From positions 1 through 64,000 of the forward strand of contig NZ_JAPWGO010000020.1 in NCBI RefSeq assembly GCF_027213785.1: 64,000 bases of DNA, written 5' to 3'. The stretch comes from Limimaricola sp. G21655-S1. GTDB lineage: Bacteria > Pseudomonadota > Alphaproteobacteria > Rhodobacterales > Rhodobacteraceae. Position 1 is the stretch's first letter, and the number at the start of each line of letters is the position of its first letter. The position numbers and the translations under genes were made by a program. The notes under the pieces were generated by a model, which had not been told where the DNA came from, searched no databases, and was given only the letters and a program-made list of their open reading frames with translations. Positions 33,697 through 42,944 of this stretch are shown here, in pieces.

Positions 33697-36090
33697 TCAG
33701 CCGCGCAACTCGCCCCCGGTGGCTTTCGCCACCTTCTCGACGATCTTCGCGCCCACCGCCTCGATCTCCTTCTCGGTGAGGGTCTTGTCGGTCGGCTGTA
33801 GCCGCACCGTGATGGCCACCGACTTGCGCCCCTCGCCCAGAGAGCCGCCCTGGAACTGGTCGAAGACCCGCACCTCCGCGATCAGCGCCTTGTCCGCGCC
33901 GGCCGCGGCGTTGACCAGCGTCAGCGCCTCGACCTGCGCATCGACCACGAAGGCGAAGTCGCGCTCGACGGGCTGCAATGCGGGCGGCGTGAAGGCCGGG
34001 CGCGCATTGCCGTTCTGGCGCGGCAGCGGCACCTCCTCGGGGAACAGCACGAAGGCGACCGCCGGGCCCTTCACGTCGAGCGTGGCGAGCACCTTGGGGT
34101 GCAGCTCGCCGAACACGCCGAGCACCTTCTTGGGCCCGAGGCAGATCCGGCCATGGCGGCCCGGATGCCACCAGCCCTCGGCACCGCGCAGGATCTGCAC
34201 CTTGGCGGGCGCGCCCATCGCGGCCAGCACCGCCTCGGCATCGGCCTTGGCGTCGAAGAGGTCCACGGGTCGCGACGCGCCATGCACGTCCTTCGGTCCG
34301 GTGCGCCCGGTCAGCAGGCCGGCCACGGCCAGCCGCTGCTCGCCCGGCTCGCCGCCCCAGAAGACATGCCCGGCCTCGAACAGCGCCAGATCGCTGGTGC
34401 CTCGCGCCTGGTTGCGCGCGGCGGCGCGCAACAGGCCCGGCAGCAGGTCGGGGCGCATGTGGCTCATCTCGGACGAGATCGGGTTTTCGAGCCGGGTCGC
34501 ATCCGAGCCGCCACCGAAGAGCGCCGCCGCCTCGGCATCGATGAAGCTGTAGGTGACGCACTCGTCGTAGCCGAGCGCCGCCGTGGTGCGCCGCGCCTTC
34601 GTCAGCCGCGCCTGCATCGGCGTCAGCACCGGCTGGGCCACGCCCTCGGGGCGCGGCAGCGGCACGCCCTTGAGCTTCGACAACGAGGCCACGCGCGCGA
34701 CCTCCTCCACGAGATCCGCCTCGCCCTGAATGTCCGAGCGCCAAGCCGGCACATGCGCCATCCCGTCGTCGAGCCGGAAGCCGAGCCGATCGAGCGTCTG
34801 GCGCTGCTCCTTCACGGGGATGTCCATGCCGACGAGCTTCGTCACTGCCTTGGGATCGAAGCGATAGGCGCGGCTGTTGTCGGGCGTCGCGCCCGCGATC
34901 GCCATTTTCGACGCCTCGCCGCCCGCGTGATCGACGATCATCCGTACCGCGATCTGCAGCCCGGTGGTCACGAAATCGGTGTCGATGCCGCGCTCGAAGC
35001 GCTGGCGCGCATCGGAATGGATGCGCAGCGCCCGGCCCGTCAGCGCGATCTGCACCGGGTTCCACAGCGCGCTCTCGACGAAGACGTTGGTGGTCTCCTC
35101 GGTCACGCTGGTATCCATGCCGCCCATGATGCCCGCGAGGCTCTCGACGCCGTTGTCGTCGGAGATGACGATCATGCCGTGATCGAGCGTGTAGCTCTTC
35201 TCGTCGAGCGCGGCGAAGCTTTCGCCCCCCTTGGCGCGATGCACCCGCAGGTTGCCCGCGACCTTGTCGGCGTCAAAGACGTGCAGCGGCCGGTTCAGGT
35301 CGTAGGTGACGTAGTTGGTCACGTCGACGAGGAAGCTGATCGGTCGCAGGCCGATGGCGCGCAGCCGGTCCTGCATCCACTCGGGCGAGGGGCCGTTCTT
35401 CACGCCGCGGATGAGACGGCCCGCGAAGATCGGGCAGCCGTCGCGGGTGTCGGGCGCGATCTCGACACCGATCGGGCAGTCATAGCCGCCCTGCACCGCG
35501 TTGACCTCGAGCGGCTTCAGCTTGCCGATGCCGCGCGCCGAAAGATCGCGCGCGATGCCGCGGATGCCGAGCGCGTCACCGCGGTTCGGCGTGATCGCGA
35601 TCTCGATCACCGGGTCGACCTTCGAGGGGTCGTTCTCGGCCAGCCAGTCGGCGAAGCTCTGGCCCACCTCGCCCGAGGGCAGCTCGATGATGCCCTCATG
35701 CGCGTCGCCGAGCCCCAGCTCTCGCTCGGAGCACATCATGCCATGGCTCTCGACGCCGCGGATCTTGCCGACGCCGATGGTGAAGTCGGGCCCGGGCACA
35801 TAGGTGCCAGGGCGCGCGACGACGACGGTGATGCCTTGGCGGGCATTCGGGGCGCCGCAGATGATCTGGTCCTCGCCGCCGGGCAGGTTGACGCGGCAGA
35901 TCTGCAGCTTGTCGGCGTCGGGATGACGTTCGGCCGAGACCACGCGGCCGAGAACGAAGTCCTTGAGCGCGGCGGCGGGGTTCTCGATGCCTTCGACCTC
36001 GAGTCCGAGATCGGTCAGCGCCTCGGCGATCTCGTCCACGGTCGCGGTGGTGTCGAGATGGTCCTTGAGCCAGGAGAGGGTGAATTTCAT
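33697..36090 (-). CDS. pheT: Phenylalanine-tRNA ligase beta subunit
   Basis: 797 residues, normal bacterial PheT length. Domains in order: N-terminal (MKFTLSWLKDHLDTTATVDEIAEALTDLGLEVEG), EMAP-like tRNA-binding insert (FVLGRVVSAERHPDADKLQICRVN, about 45-155), B3/B4 editing domain (about 210-380, with LDHGMIVISDD), B5, catalytic-like core, and the C-terminal anticodon-binding FDX-ACB domain (VERDFAFVVDAQVEALTLVNAA). Forms the alpha2beta2 enzyme with PheS, 59 bases upstream on the same strand. Confidence 0.97.
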   Translation of the reverse strand: MKFTLSWLKDHLDTTATVDEIAEALTDLGLEVEGIENPAAALKDFVLGRVVSAERHPDADKLQICRVNLPGGEDQIICGAPNARQGITVVVARPGTYVPGPDFTIGVGKIRGVESHGMMCSERELGLGDAHEGIIELPSGEVGQSFADWLAENDPSKVDPVIEIAITPNRGDALGIRGIARDLSARGIGKLKPLEVNAVQGGYDCPIGVEIAPDTRDGCPIFAGRLIRGVKNGPSPEWMQDRLRAIGLRPISFLVDVTNYVTYDLNRPLHVFDADKVAGNLRVHRAKGGESFAALDEKSYTLDHGMIVISDDNGVESLAGIMGGMDTSVTEETTNVFVESALWNPVQIALTGRALRIHSDARQRFERGIDTDFVTTGLQIAVRMIVDHAGGEASKMAIAGATPDNSRAYRFDPKAVTKLVGMDIPVKEQRQTLDRLGFRLDDGMAHVPAWRSDIQGEADLVEEVARVASLSKLKGVPLPRPEGVAQPVLTPMQARLTKARRTTAALGYDECVTYSFIDAEAAALFGGGSDATRLENPISSEMSHMRPDLLPGLLRAAARNQARGTSDLALFEAGHVFWGGEPGEQRLAVAGLLTGRTGPKDVHGASRPVDLFDAKADAEAVLAAMGAPAKVQILRGAEGWWHPGRHGRICLGPKKVLGVFGELHPKVLATLDVKGPAVAFVLFPEEVPLPRQNGNARPAFTPPALQPVERDFAFVVDAQVEALTLVNAAAGADKALIAEVRVFDQFQGGSLGEGRKSVAITVRLQPTDKTLTEKEIEAVGAKIVEKVAKATGGELRG

Positions 36091-36149
36091 TGTCTTTGCC
36101 CCTTACTGGTCGAGATTGGCGCGCAGGCCGTGATGAAAGTGGATCATGC

Positions 36150-37208
36150 TCAGCCCCTGAGCGTCGGCACGTCGAGCGCCGCGAAGCCGTAATGCTTCAG
36201 CCAGCGCAGGTCCGATTCAAAAAAGGCCCGCAGGTCGGGGATGCCGTATTTCAGCATCGCCAGACGGTCGATACCGAGGCCGAAGGCGAAGCCCTGATAC
36301 TTCTCGGGGTCGATCTTGGCGTTCTTCAGCACCTTGGGGTGCACCATGCCGGAACCCAGCACCTCGAGCCAGTCGTCGCCCTCGCCCACCTTCACGGTGC
36401 CGTCCTGCCACGAGCACTGGATGTCGACCTCTGCCGAGGGTTCGGTGAAGGGGAAGTGCGAGGCCCGGAAGCGGGTCTTGACCGGCTTGCCGAAGAAGGC
36501 CGAGAGGAACTCCTCCAGCACCCATTTGAGGTTCGCCATGGTGATGTCCGTGCCGATGGCGAGGCCCTCGACCTGATGGAACATCGGCGTGTGGGTCTGG
36601 TCGTAATCGGCGCGATAGACGCGGCCCGGGCAGATGATGCGAATGGGCGCGCCGTTCTCTTCCATCGAGCGGATCTGCACCGGAGAGGTGTGGGTCCTGA
36701 GCACGTGCGGCGGGCGGTTATCGCCCTCGGCGCGGTGCGTGTAAAAGGTGTCCATCTCGGCCCGGGCCGGGTGGTGACCGGGAATGTTGAGCGCGTCGAA
36801 ATTGTACCAGTCGCTCTCGATCTGCGGACCCTCGGCGGCCGAGAAGCCCATATCGGCGAAGATCGCGACGATCTCCTCGGTCACCTGGCTGATCGGGTGG
36901 ATCGTGCCGGTGCGCGTCGGCCGCGCTGGCAGCGTCACGTCGAGCCACTCGGCCGCGAGCCGCTTCTCGAGCGCGGCATCGGCGAGCGACGCCTTGCGCG
37001 CGGCCAGCGCGCTGGCGATCTCGTCCTTGAGCGCATTGAGCTTCGGCCCCTTCTCCTGACGCTCCTCGGGGGTCATGCCGCCCAGCGTCTTCATCAGGCC
37101 GGAAATCTCGCCCTTCTTGCCCAGCGCGCGCACGCGCAGATCCTCGATTCCGGCCTCGTCGCCGGCCTCGGCGATCAGCCCCAGATACCTGTCCCGAAGA
37201 TCGTCCAT
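36150..37208 (-). CDS. pheS: Phenylalanine-tRNA ligase alpha subunit
   Basis: 352 residues. N-terminal coiled coil ([47 protein letters not shown]) and class II catalytic core: [66 protein letters not shown] (motif 2), and the C-terminal [32 protein letters not shown] (motif 3). Partner of pheT. Confidence 0.97.
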   Translation of the reverse strand: MDDLRDRYLGLIAEAGDEAGIEDLRVRALGKKGEISGLMKTLGGMTPEERQEKGPKLNALKDEIASALAARKASLADAALEKRLAAEWLDVTLPARPTRTGTIHPISQVTEEIVAIFADMGFSAAEGPQIESDWYNFDALNIPGHHPARAEMDTFYTHRAEGDNRPPHVLRTHTSPVQIRSMEENGAPIRIICPGRVYRADYDQTHTPMFHQVEGLAIGTDITMANLKWVLEEFLSAFFGKPVKTRFRASHFPFTEPSAEVDIQCSWQDGTVKVGEGDDWLEVLGSGMVHPKVLKNAKIDPEKYQGFAFGLGIDRLAMLKYGIPDLRAFFESDLRWLKHYGFAALDVPTLRG

Positions 37209-37260
37209 GTCGTCACCCTTTTCTGCCGGACCGGACTAGCAGGCCGGTCCCGAAACGCAA

Positions 37261-37296
37261 GAAGCCGCGCGGCCCGTAAGGGGGCGGCGCGGCTTC
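37261..37296 (-). terminator. Hairpin after rplT, before pheS
   Basis: Arms GAAGCCGCGC / GCGCGGCTTC with a 16-base loop, 22 bases past the rplT stop. On the minus strand it is followed by TTGCGTTTC, only weakly T-rich, so read-through into pheST or an attenuator is possible. Confidence 0.5.
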
Positions 37297-37317
37297 CATT
37301 CAGTCTATCGCTTGGCC

Positions 37318-37680
37318 TCAGGCCAGAGCGGCGCGCGCCTTGTCGACGATCGCGTTGAACGCCTCGGGCTCGTGCACCGCGAGATCGGCGAGGACCTTGC
37401 GGTCCACCTCGATGCCGGCGAGGGCAAGGCCGTTGATGAAGCGCGAATAGGTCATCTGCTCGTCATGGGCCCGGACACCGGCGTTGATCCGCTGGATCCA
37501 CAGGGCGCGGAAGTTCCGCTTGCGGGTCTTGCGGTCGCGGGTCGCGTACTGGTTGGCCTTGTCGACGGCCTGCTTGGCGACCTTGAAGGTCCGGCTACGA
37601 CGGTCGTAATAGCCTTTCGCCTGGTCAAGAATCTTCTTGTGGCGACGATGGGTGACGGTACCACCTTTGGTGCGGCTCAT
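37318..37680 (-). CDS. rplT: 50S ribosomal protein L20
   Basis: 120 residues: [85 protein letters not shown]. An early assembly protein that binds 23S rRNA. Twelve bases downstream of rpmI; infC is not in the window. Confidence 0.98.
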   Translation of the reverse strand: MSRTKGGTVTHRRHKKILDQAKGYYDRRSRTFKVAKQAVDKANQYATRDRKTRKRNFRALWIQRINAGVRAHDEQMTYSRFINGLALAGIEVDRKVLADLAVHEPEAFNAIVDKARAALA

Positions 37681-37692
37681 ATCAAGGTCTCC

Positions 37693-37893
37693 TTAGCGCG
37701 CGTAGGGCATCATCGGCTTGATGATCTTCTCATCAGCCTTGGCCAGAACAGTGGTGCCACGTGCGTCACGGATGAACTTCGTGGTGCGCTTGATCATGCC
37801 GTGGCGCTTGCCCGCCTGGCCGGCCTTGATCCGGCCCGAGGCCGTCACCTTGAACCGCTTCTTGCAGCTCGACTTCGTCTTCATCTTGGGCAT
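37693..37893 (-). CDS. rpmI: 50S ribosomal protein L35
   Basis: 66 residues from the ATG at 37893, preceded by [61 protein letters not shown]. The in-frame extension further upstream has no family similarity. Cotranscribed with rplT. Confidence 0.98.
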   Translation of the reverse strand: MPKMKTKSSCKKRFKVTASGRIKAGQAGKRHGMIKRTTKFIRDARGTTVLAKADEKIIKPMMPYAR

Positions 37894-38001
37894 TTCCATC
37901 TCCCTTCCGGAACGGTGGTGGGACCGTTCGCCTCGGCATGCCAAGAAGGCCGGACGAACGGGGTGAGCGCGCCGTATAGGCGGCGCGCGGGATCATGGCA
38001 A

Positions 38002-38018
38002 GGGGGCGCGTCGCCCCC
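38002..38018 (-). terminator. Hairpin after pyruvate kinase
   Basis: GGGGGCG-CGT-CGCCCCC directly downstream of the pyk stop on the minus strand; followed by TTGCC only. Probably a weak terminator. Confidence 0.45.
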
Positions 38019-38023
38019 TGCCC

Positions 38024-39469
38024 TCATTCGGGATCGGCGCTGAAGATCAGCCGCTCATCGCAGGGCGCGACGCGCAGGATGTTGGTGGTGCCCGGCGTGT
38101 TGAAGGGCACGCCCGCGGTCACGACGATCATGTCGCGCTCGGTGGCCAGCCCCTGCTCGCGGGCGCAGCGCGCGGCGTTGACCACGGCCATCTTGAAGCG
38201 GTCGACCTCGCCGGTGACGACGCAGTTCGTGCCCCAGGTCAGGCACAGCCGTCGTGCGGTGTTGCGGATCGAGGTCAGCGCCAGGATCGGCACGCGCGGC
38301 CGCTCGCGCGCCACCAGCGAGGCGGTGGTGCCGGATTGCGAGAAGCAGCAGATCGCCTTGACGTTGGTGGTCTCGGCGATCTCGCGCGCGGCGGCGACGA
38401 TGCCGTCGGCGACCGAGTTGTGCGCGACCTTGCGCGAGCTTTCGATGATCTCGCGATAGGTGCCGTCGGTCTCCACCTCGTGGGCGACGTTGTCCATCGT
38501 GGCGACCGCCTGGATCGGGTACTGGCCGGCCGCCGATTCGGCCGAGAGCATGATCGCATCGGCGCCCTCGTAGATCGCGGTGGCGACGTCCGAGACCTCG
38601 GCGCGGGTCGGCATCGGGCTCTCGATCATCGATTCGAGCATCTGCGTCGCGACGATCACCGGCTTGGCCGCGGCGCGGCAGCGGCGCACGAGGCGCTTCT
38701 GGATCGGCGGCACGTTCTGGACGGGGAGTTCGACGCCGAGATCGCCGCGCGCAACCATGATGCCGTCGGAGACCGCGAGGATCTCGTCGAAGGCCTTCAC
38801 AGCGGCGGGCTTCTCGATCTTCGACAGGATCGCGGCGCGGCCCTTGCACAGGGTGCGCGCCTCTTCCACGTCGGCGGCGCGCTGCACGAAGCTCAGCGCC
38901 AGCCAGTCGACGCCCAGTTCGCAGACGAATTCGAGGTCCTTGCGGTCCTTTTCCGACAGCGCCGCCAGCGGCAGCACCACGTCGGGCACGTTCACGCCCT
39001 TGCGGTTGGAGATGGTGCCGCCGACCACGACCTCGCAATCGGCGAAGTCGGCGCCGCACTCCTTGACCTTGAGCCGGATCTTGCCGTCATTGACCAAGAG
39101 CGAGGCACCGGGCTCCAGCGCGTCGAAGATCTCCTTGTGCGGCAGCCGCACGCGGGTCGCGTCGCCCTCGGTCTCGTCGAGGTCGAGCCGGAAATCGGCC
39201 CCCTCGGCCAGTTCCTCGGCGCCGTTGGCGAAGGTGCCGACGCGCAGCTTCGGCCCCTGCAGGTCGGCGAGGATGCCGATCGGCGTGTCCAGGTCCTGCT
39301 CGACCTGGCGGATGATGGCGTGGCGGGCGCGGATCTCGTCATGCGCACCGTGGCTCATGTTCAGGCGGAACACGTCGGCCCCGGCCTCGACCAGGGCGCG
39401 GATCACCTCGTAGGTGCTCGATGCCGGCCCGAGGGTGGCCACGATTTTCACATTGCGATGACGCTTCAT
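38024..39469 (-). CDS. pyk: Pyruvate kinase
   Basis: 481 residues from the ATG at 39469, the usual length; an ATG nine codons further upstream is the alternative. It converts PEP and ADP to pyruvate and ATP. Motifs: KIVATLGPASSTYEVIRALVEAGADVFRLNMSHG, ILADLQGPKLRVG, ILSKIEKPAAVKAFDEILAVSDGIMVARGDLGVELP (active-site Lys and Mg ligands), ATQMLESMIESPMPTRAEVSDVATAIYEGADAIMLSAESA, and the C-terminal domain ICCFSQSGTTASLVARERPRVPI. Monocistronic. Confidence 0.97.
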   Translation of the reverse strand: MKRHRNVKIVATLGPASSTYEVIRALVEAGADVFRLNMSHGAHDEIRARHAIIRQVEQDLDTPIGILADLQGPKLRVGTFANGAEELAEGADFRLDLDETEGDATRVRLPHKEIFDALEPGASLLVNDGKIRLKVKECGADFADCEVVVGGTISNRKGVNVPDVVLPLAALSEKDRKDLEFVCELGVDWLALSFVQRAADVEEARTLCKGRAAILSKIEKPAAVKAFDEILAVSDGIMVARGDLGVELPVQNVPPIQKRLVRRCRAAAKPVIVATQMLESMIESPMPTRAEVSDVATAIYEGADAIMLSAESAAGQYPIQAVATMDNVAHEVETDGTYREIIESSRKVAHNSVADGIVAAAREIAETTNVKAICCFSQSGTTASLVARERPRVPILALTSIRNTARRLCLTWGTNCVVTGEVDRFKMAVVNAARCAREQGLATERDMIVVTAGVPFNTPGTTNILRVAPCDERLIFSADPE

Positions 39470-39640
39470 CAGAAGGATCCTCTCGACTGTCCCCATGGAC
39501 GCGATAAGTGTTCGGTCGGGCGGCGGACAGGTCCGTTACCGCTACCAGAGCCGGTTCGGCGTCGTTATTGCGCAAAACGGCCCGCGTCACAACTGCCCGT
39601 GCGACACCCGAGCGAACGACCGTGGAGAACACCAGATTTC
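39470..39640. other. Divergent intergenic region pyk / N-formylglutamate amidohydrolase
   Basis: 171 bases with start regions for both genes. I see no clear promoter hexamers or palindromes. Confidence 0.4.
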
Positions 39641-40384
39641 ATGACTTCGGAAGCCTACCGCACCGTCGGCGAAGAGCGCCGCTCCCGCTGGCTCGTCACC
39701 TGCGACCATGCCAGCAACCACGTGCCCGACTGGGTCTCGGGCGGCGATCTCGGCCTGCCCGCCTCGGACATGGCGCGCCACATCGCCTGGGACGTGGGCG
39801 CTGCCGGGCTCACCGAGGCCTTGGCCGAACGGCTCGACGCGCCGGCGATCCTTTCGAAATTCTCGCGGCTGGTGATCGACCCCAACCGGGGCGAGGACGA
39901 CCCGACGCTCTTGATGAAGCTCTATGACGGCTCGATCATCCCCGGCAATCGCCATGCGGGGCCCGAGGAGACCGAGGAGCGACTGGCGCGGCTGCATCGC
40001 CCCTACCATGCCGCCTATGCCGACCTCGCGGCGCGGCGCGATCACCCGGTGATCGTGGCGATCCACAGCTACACGCCGCAGCTTCGGGGCCGCCCGCCCC
40101 GGCCATGGCAGGTGGCGGTGCTGCACAGCCATCTCGATTCGCGCCTCGCGCATCCGCTGATCGCGCGGCTGCGCGACGAGGACGATCTGACGGTCGGGGA
40201 CAACCAGCCCTATTCGGGTCACCTGCCCGGCGATTCCATCGACCGGCACGCGCTGTCCCACGGCCGCCCCAACGTGCTGATCGAGGTGCGCAACGACCTG
40301 ATCGAGGAAGAGGCGGGCCAGATCGCCTGGGCCGACCGCTTGGCACCGATCCTGTCCGACATACTTCGCGAAACGGGACTGTAA
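39641..40384 (+). CDS. N-formylglutamate amidohydrolase family protein
   Basis: 247 residues from the ATG at 39641. Metallo-carboxypeptidase-like fold: [15 protein letters not shown] near the start (metal site), [52 protein letters not shown]-type segment and [27 protein letters not shown]. HutG-type enzymes hydrolyse N-formylglutamate; this subgroup of soil bacteria is not tied to hut genes here, so the substrate is open. DUF1244 follows after 11 bases. Confidence 0.85.
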   Translation: MTSEAYRTVGEERRSRWLVTCDHASNHVPDWVSGGDLGLPASDMARHIAWDVGAAGLTEALAERLDAPAILSKFSRLVIDPNRGEDDPTLLMKLYDGSIIPGNRHAGPEETEERLARLHRPYHAAYADLAARRDHPVIVAIHSYTPQLRGRPPRPWQVAVLHSHLDSRLAHPLIARLRDEDDLTVGDNQPYSGHLPGDSIDRHALSHGRPNVLIEVRNDLIEEEAGQIAWADRLAPILSDILRETGL

Positions 40385-40395
40385 GGAGAGCGATG

Positions 40396-40725
40396 ATGAG
40401 CCGGATGGACGAGATCGACGAGACGACCCGCACCGAGATCGAGGCGGCGGCGTTCCGCAGGCTGCGCCAGCACCTGATGGAGGAGCGCACCGATGTGCAG
40501 AACATCGACCTGATGAATCTCGCGGGCTTCTGCCGCAATTGCCTGTCGCGCTGGATGCAGGAGGCCGCGGCCGCGCGCGGTCACGAGATGTCCAAGGACG
40601 AGGCGCGCGAGGCCTATTACGGCATGCCCTACGAGGAATGGCGCGACAAGCATCAGACCGAGGCCACCGAGGCGAGCCGCGCCGCTTTCGACGCGGCGCA
40701 GAAACACGAGGCGAGCGAAGGCTGA
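40396..40725 (+). CDS. DUF1244 family protein
   Basis: 109 residues from the second of two adjacent ATGs (40393 or 40396), with AAGGAG upstream. MSRMDEIDETTRTEIEAAAFRRLRQHLMEERTDVQNIDLMNLAGFCRNCLSRWMQEAA matches the small DUF1244 family, whose FCRNCLSRW cysteine pair is conserved. Likely a dimeric helical protein, function unknown. Cotranscribed with the amidohydrolase. Confidence 0.9.
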   Translation: MSRMDEIDETTRTEIEAAAFRRLRQHLMEERTDVQNIDLMNLAGFCRNCLSRWMQEAAAARGHEMSKDEAREAYYGMPYEEWRDKHQTEATEASRAAFDAAQKHEASEG

Positions 40726-40729
40726 TCCC

Positions 40730-41044
40730 TCAGCCGTAGCGCCGCAGCGTCTCCATCTCGATCGAGAGCCGCATCTCCAGATCGGCGAGCGCCTGCATCG
40801 CATCGCGGCGCTCGGCCTCGCCAGTCGTTTCCGCAAGACGGGTCCGTGCCTCGGCGACCTGCGCCCTGAGGGTCACCGCCTGCGGCTTGGCACCCGATTC
40901 CCGCATCAAACGATCGAGCACGGCGTCGCCGGGCGCATGCAGGTCGGGGATCGGCTTGCCGGCCCCCGGCAGGTCGTCGAAGGCGCCTTCGCGCTCGGCC
41001 TTGGCGATCACCCGGCTGATGTGGTCGATCAGGGGATGGTCCAT
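40730..41044 (-). CDS. DUF1992 (DnaJ-homologue subfamily C member 28-like) protein
   Basis: 104 residues: MDHPLIDHISRVIAKAEREGAFDDLPGAGKPIPDL is the DUF1992 hallmark, followed by a helical C-terminus. No J domain is present. Function unknown. Converges on DUF1244 with only four bases between. Confidence 0.88.
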   Translation of the reverse strand: MDHPLIDHISRVIAKAEREGAFDDLPGAGKPIPDLHAPGDAVLDRLMRESGAKPQAVTLRAQVAEARTRLAETTGEAERRDAMQALADLEMRLSIEMETLRRYG

Positions 41045-41059
41045 GTCATGGCTCCCGGC

Positions 41060-41920
41060 TCAGATTCCGGCCTTGCGGCTTTCCTCGATATAGATCTCGC
41101 GCAGTCTTGCCGCCACCGGGCCGGGCGTGCCCTGCCCCACCGCCGCCCCGTCGATCTCAACCACCGGCATCACGAAGGTCGAGGCCGAGGTGATGAACGC
41201 CTCGTCGGCCTGCTTGGCCTCCTCGATCGAGAAGGCGCGCTCCTCGACCTTCATCTGCGCCTCGCGCGCAAAGCGCAGCACGGCGGCGCGGGTGATGCCA
41301 TGCAGTATCTCGTGGCTCAGCTGGCGGGTGATGATGGTGTTTCCCTTGACGATATAGGCGTTGTTCGAGGTGCCCTCGGTGACGTGGTCGTCCTCGACCA
41401 TCCAGGCGTCATCGGCGCCTGCCGCCTTGGCCATCATCTTGCCCATCGAGGGGTAGAGCAGCTGCACCGTCTTGATGTCCCGGCGGCCCCAACGAATGTC
41501 GGGGATCGAGATCACCTTGATGCCGGTCTTGGCCGCCGGGCTCTCGGCCAGTCCGGGCTTGGACTGGGTGAACAGCACCACGGTCGGTTCGGTCTCCTCG
41601 GGCGGAAACACGAAATCCCGGTCATTCGGCGCGCCACGCGTGATCTGGAGATAGATCATGCCCTCGTCGATGCCGTTGCGCGCAATCAGCTCGCGGTGAA
41701 TCTCAAGGAGCGCCTCATCCTCCATCGGCTTTCGGATCTGCAGTTCGGCGAGCGAGCGCGCGAGCCGCGTCGCGTGGCCCTCGAAGTCGATCAGCTTGCC
41801 GCCGAGCACCGAAGTAACCTCGTAGACCCCATCGGCCATCAGGAAACCGCGATCAAAGACGGAAACCTTCGCCTCGTGCTCGGGCAGGTACTCCCCGTTG
41901 ACATAGACGGTGCGGGTCAT
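41060..41920 (-). CDS. dat: D-amino-acid aminotransferase
   Basis: 286 residues from the ATG at 41920 with GGAGAG upstream. PLP fold type IV. Motifs: TVYVNGEYLPEHEAKVSVFDRGFLMADGVYEVTSV, IYLQITRGAPNDRDFVFPP, PLP lysine Lys150 in RRDIKTVQLLYPSMGKMMAKAAGADDAWMV, and Glu182 in VTEGTSNNAYIV. It interconverts D-alanine and D-glutamate with their keto acids. Near the dipeptide epimerase, fitting cell-wall D-amino-acid metabolism. Confidence 0.92.
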   Translation of the reverse strand: MTRTVYVNGEYLPEHEAKVSVFDRGFLMADGVYEVTSVLGGKLIDFEGHATRLARSLAELQIRKPMEDEALLEIHRELIARNGIDEGMIYLQITRGAPNDRDFVFPPEETEPTVVLFTQSKPGLAESPAAKTGIKVISIPDIRWGRRDIKTVQLLYPSMGKMMAKAAGADDAWMVEDDHVTEGTSNNAYIVKGNTIITRQLSHEILHGITRAAVLRFAREAQMKVEERAFSIEEAKQADEAFITSASTFVMPVVEIDGAAVGQGTPGPVAARLREIYIEESRKAGI

Positions 41921-41981
41921 GGCGCTCTCCTGTTGGCTCTCATGCCCCTTCTGCCGCAAGGTGAGGCGCTGCGCCAGAGGG

Positions 41982-42944
41982 TCAGCCCCAGAGCGCCGGA
42001 TCGGCCGGGTGCAGCCCCGCCGCGTCATGACGCATCGGCGGCTCCCGGTCGCGCGCCAAGAGCAGCGGCCCGTCCAGATCGACCAACTCCGCCCCTTGCG
42101 CCACCAGATGCGCCGGCGCCATGGCGAGCGAAGATCCGACCATGCAGCCGACCATCACCCCGTAACCCGCGGCCCGTGCCGCGTCGCGCAGGGCCAACGC
42201 CTCGGTCAGGCCGCCGGTCTTGTCGAGCTTGATGTTGGCCATGTCGTACTTGCCCATCAGCCCGGGCAGCGAGGCGCGGGCGTGGCAGCTCTCGTCGGCG
42301 CAGACCGGCACGGGCCGGTCGATGCCCGCGAGGGCGTCGTCCTCGCCCGCCGGAAGGGGCTGTTCCACCAAGGCCACGCCGAGGCGCAGCAGGTGCGGCG
42401 CGAGATCGGCATAGATCGCCGCGTTCCACCCCTCATTGGCATCGACGATGATCGTGGATTGCGCCGCGCCGCGCCGCACCGCCTCGAGCCGGGGCATGTC
42501 GTCCGGCGTGCCGAGCTTGATCTTGAGGATCGGCCGATGCGCCTCCTCGCGCGCCCGGCGCTCCATCGCCTCCGGCGCCTCGAGCGACAGGGTGTAGGCG
42601 GTGACGAGCGGCGCGGGAGGCGTCAGGCCGGCCAGCTTCCAGACCGGCACCCCTGCCCGCTTGGCCTCAAAGTCCCACAGGGCGCAGTCGACCGCGTTGC
42701 GCGCGGCGCCGGGCGGCAGCGCCTCCTGCAATGCGGCCCGGTCGATCCCCTCGGGAAGCCCCTCCACTTGCGCGCGCACGCTGGCGAGGCTTTCGCCATA
42801 GCGCGAATATGGTACGCATTCACCCCTGCCTTCATGGCCATCTCGGCAAATCCGCACGCTCAGCACCTGTGCCGCGCTGCGGCTACCACGGCTGATCGTG
42901 AAGGCGCGCGCGAGTGGAAAGCTTTCTTCGAAGACCTCGATCAT
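41982..42944 (-). CDS. Dipeptide epimerase (L-Ala-D/L-Glu epimerase-like, enolase superfamily)
   Basis: 320 residues from the ATG at 42944, which overlaps the metallohydrolase stop (ATGA). Enolase-superfamily landmarks: Lys141 and Lys143 (ILKIKLGT), metal ligands Asp168 (IIVDANEGW), Glu194 (LVEQPL) and Asp217 (CADES), and NIKLDKTGGL. The latter two match AEE enzymes that epimerise murein dipeptides. At 320 residues slightly short of the usual 330-370. Confidence 0.88.
   Translation of the reverse strand: MIEVFEESFPLARAFTISRGSRSAAQVLSVRICRDGHEGRGECVPYSRYGESLASVRAQVEGLPEGIDRAALQEALPPGAARNAVDCALWDFEAKRAGVPVWKLAGLTPPAPLVTAYTLSLEAPEAMERRAREEAHRPILKIKLGTPDDMPRLEAVRRGAAQSTIIVDANEGWNAAIYADLAPHLLRLGVALVEQPLPAGEDDALAGIDRPVPVCADESCHARASLPGLMGKYDMANIKLDKTGGLTEALALRDAARAAGYGVMVGCMVGSSLAMAPAHLVAQGAELVDLDGPLLLARDREPPMRHDAAGLHPADPALWG

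Noticed and set aside
36091-36149. pheS-pheT gap as possible small gene or attenuator
   Set aside because: 59 bases with no hairpin plus T-run and no start with a ribosome-binding site.
34099-36192. Long open frame on the plus strand opposite pheT
   Set aside because: It is a GC-rich antisense shadow of pheT: His/Arg/Ala-rich translation with no family motif and no credible ribosome-binding site.
38336-39640. Plus-strand open frame opposite pyk running into the N-formylglutamate amidohydrolase
   Set aside because: Antisense of pyk; the amidohydrolase similarity starts only at 39641.
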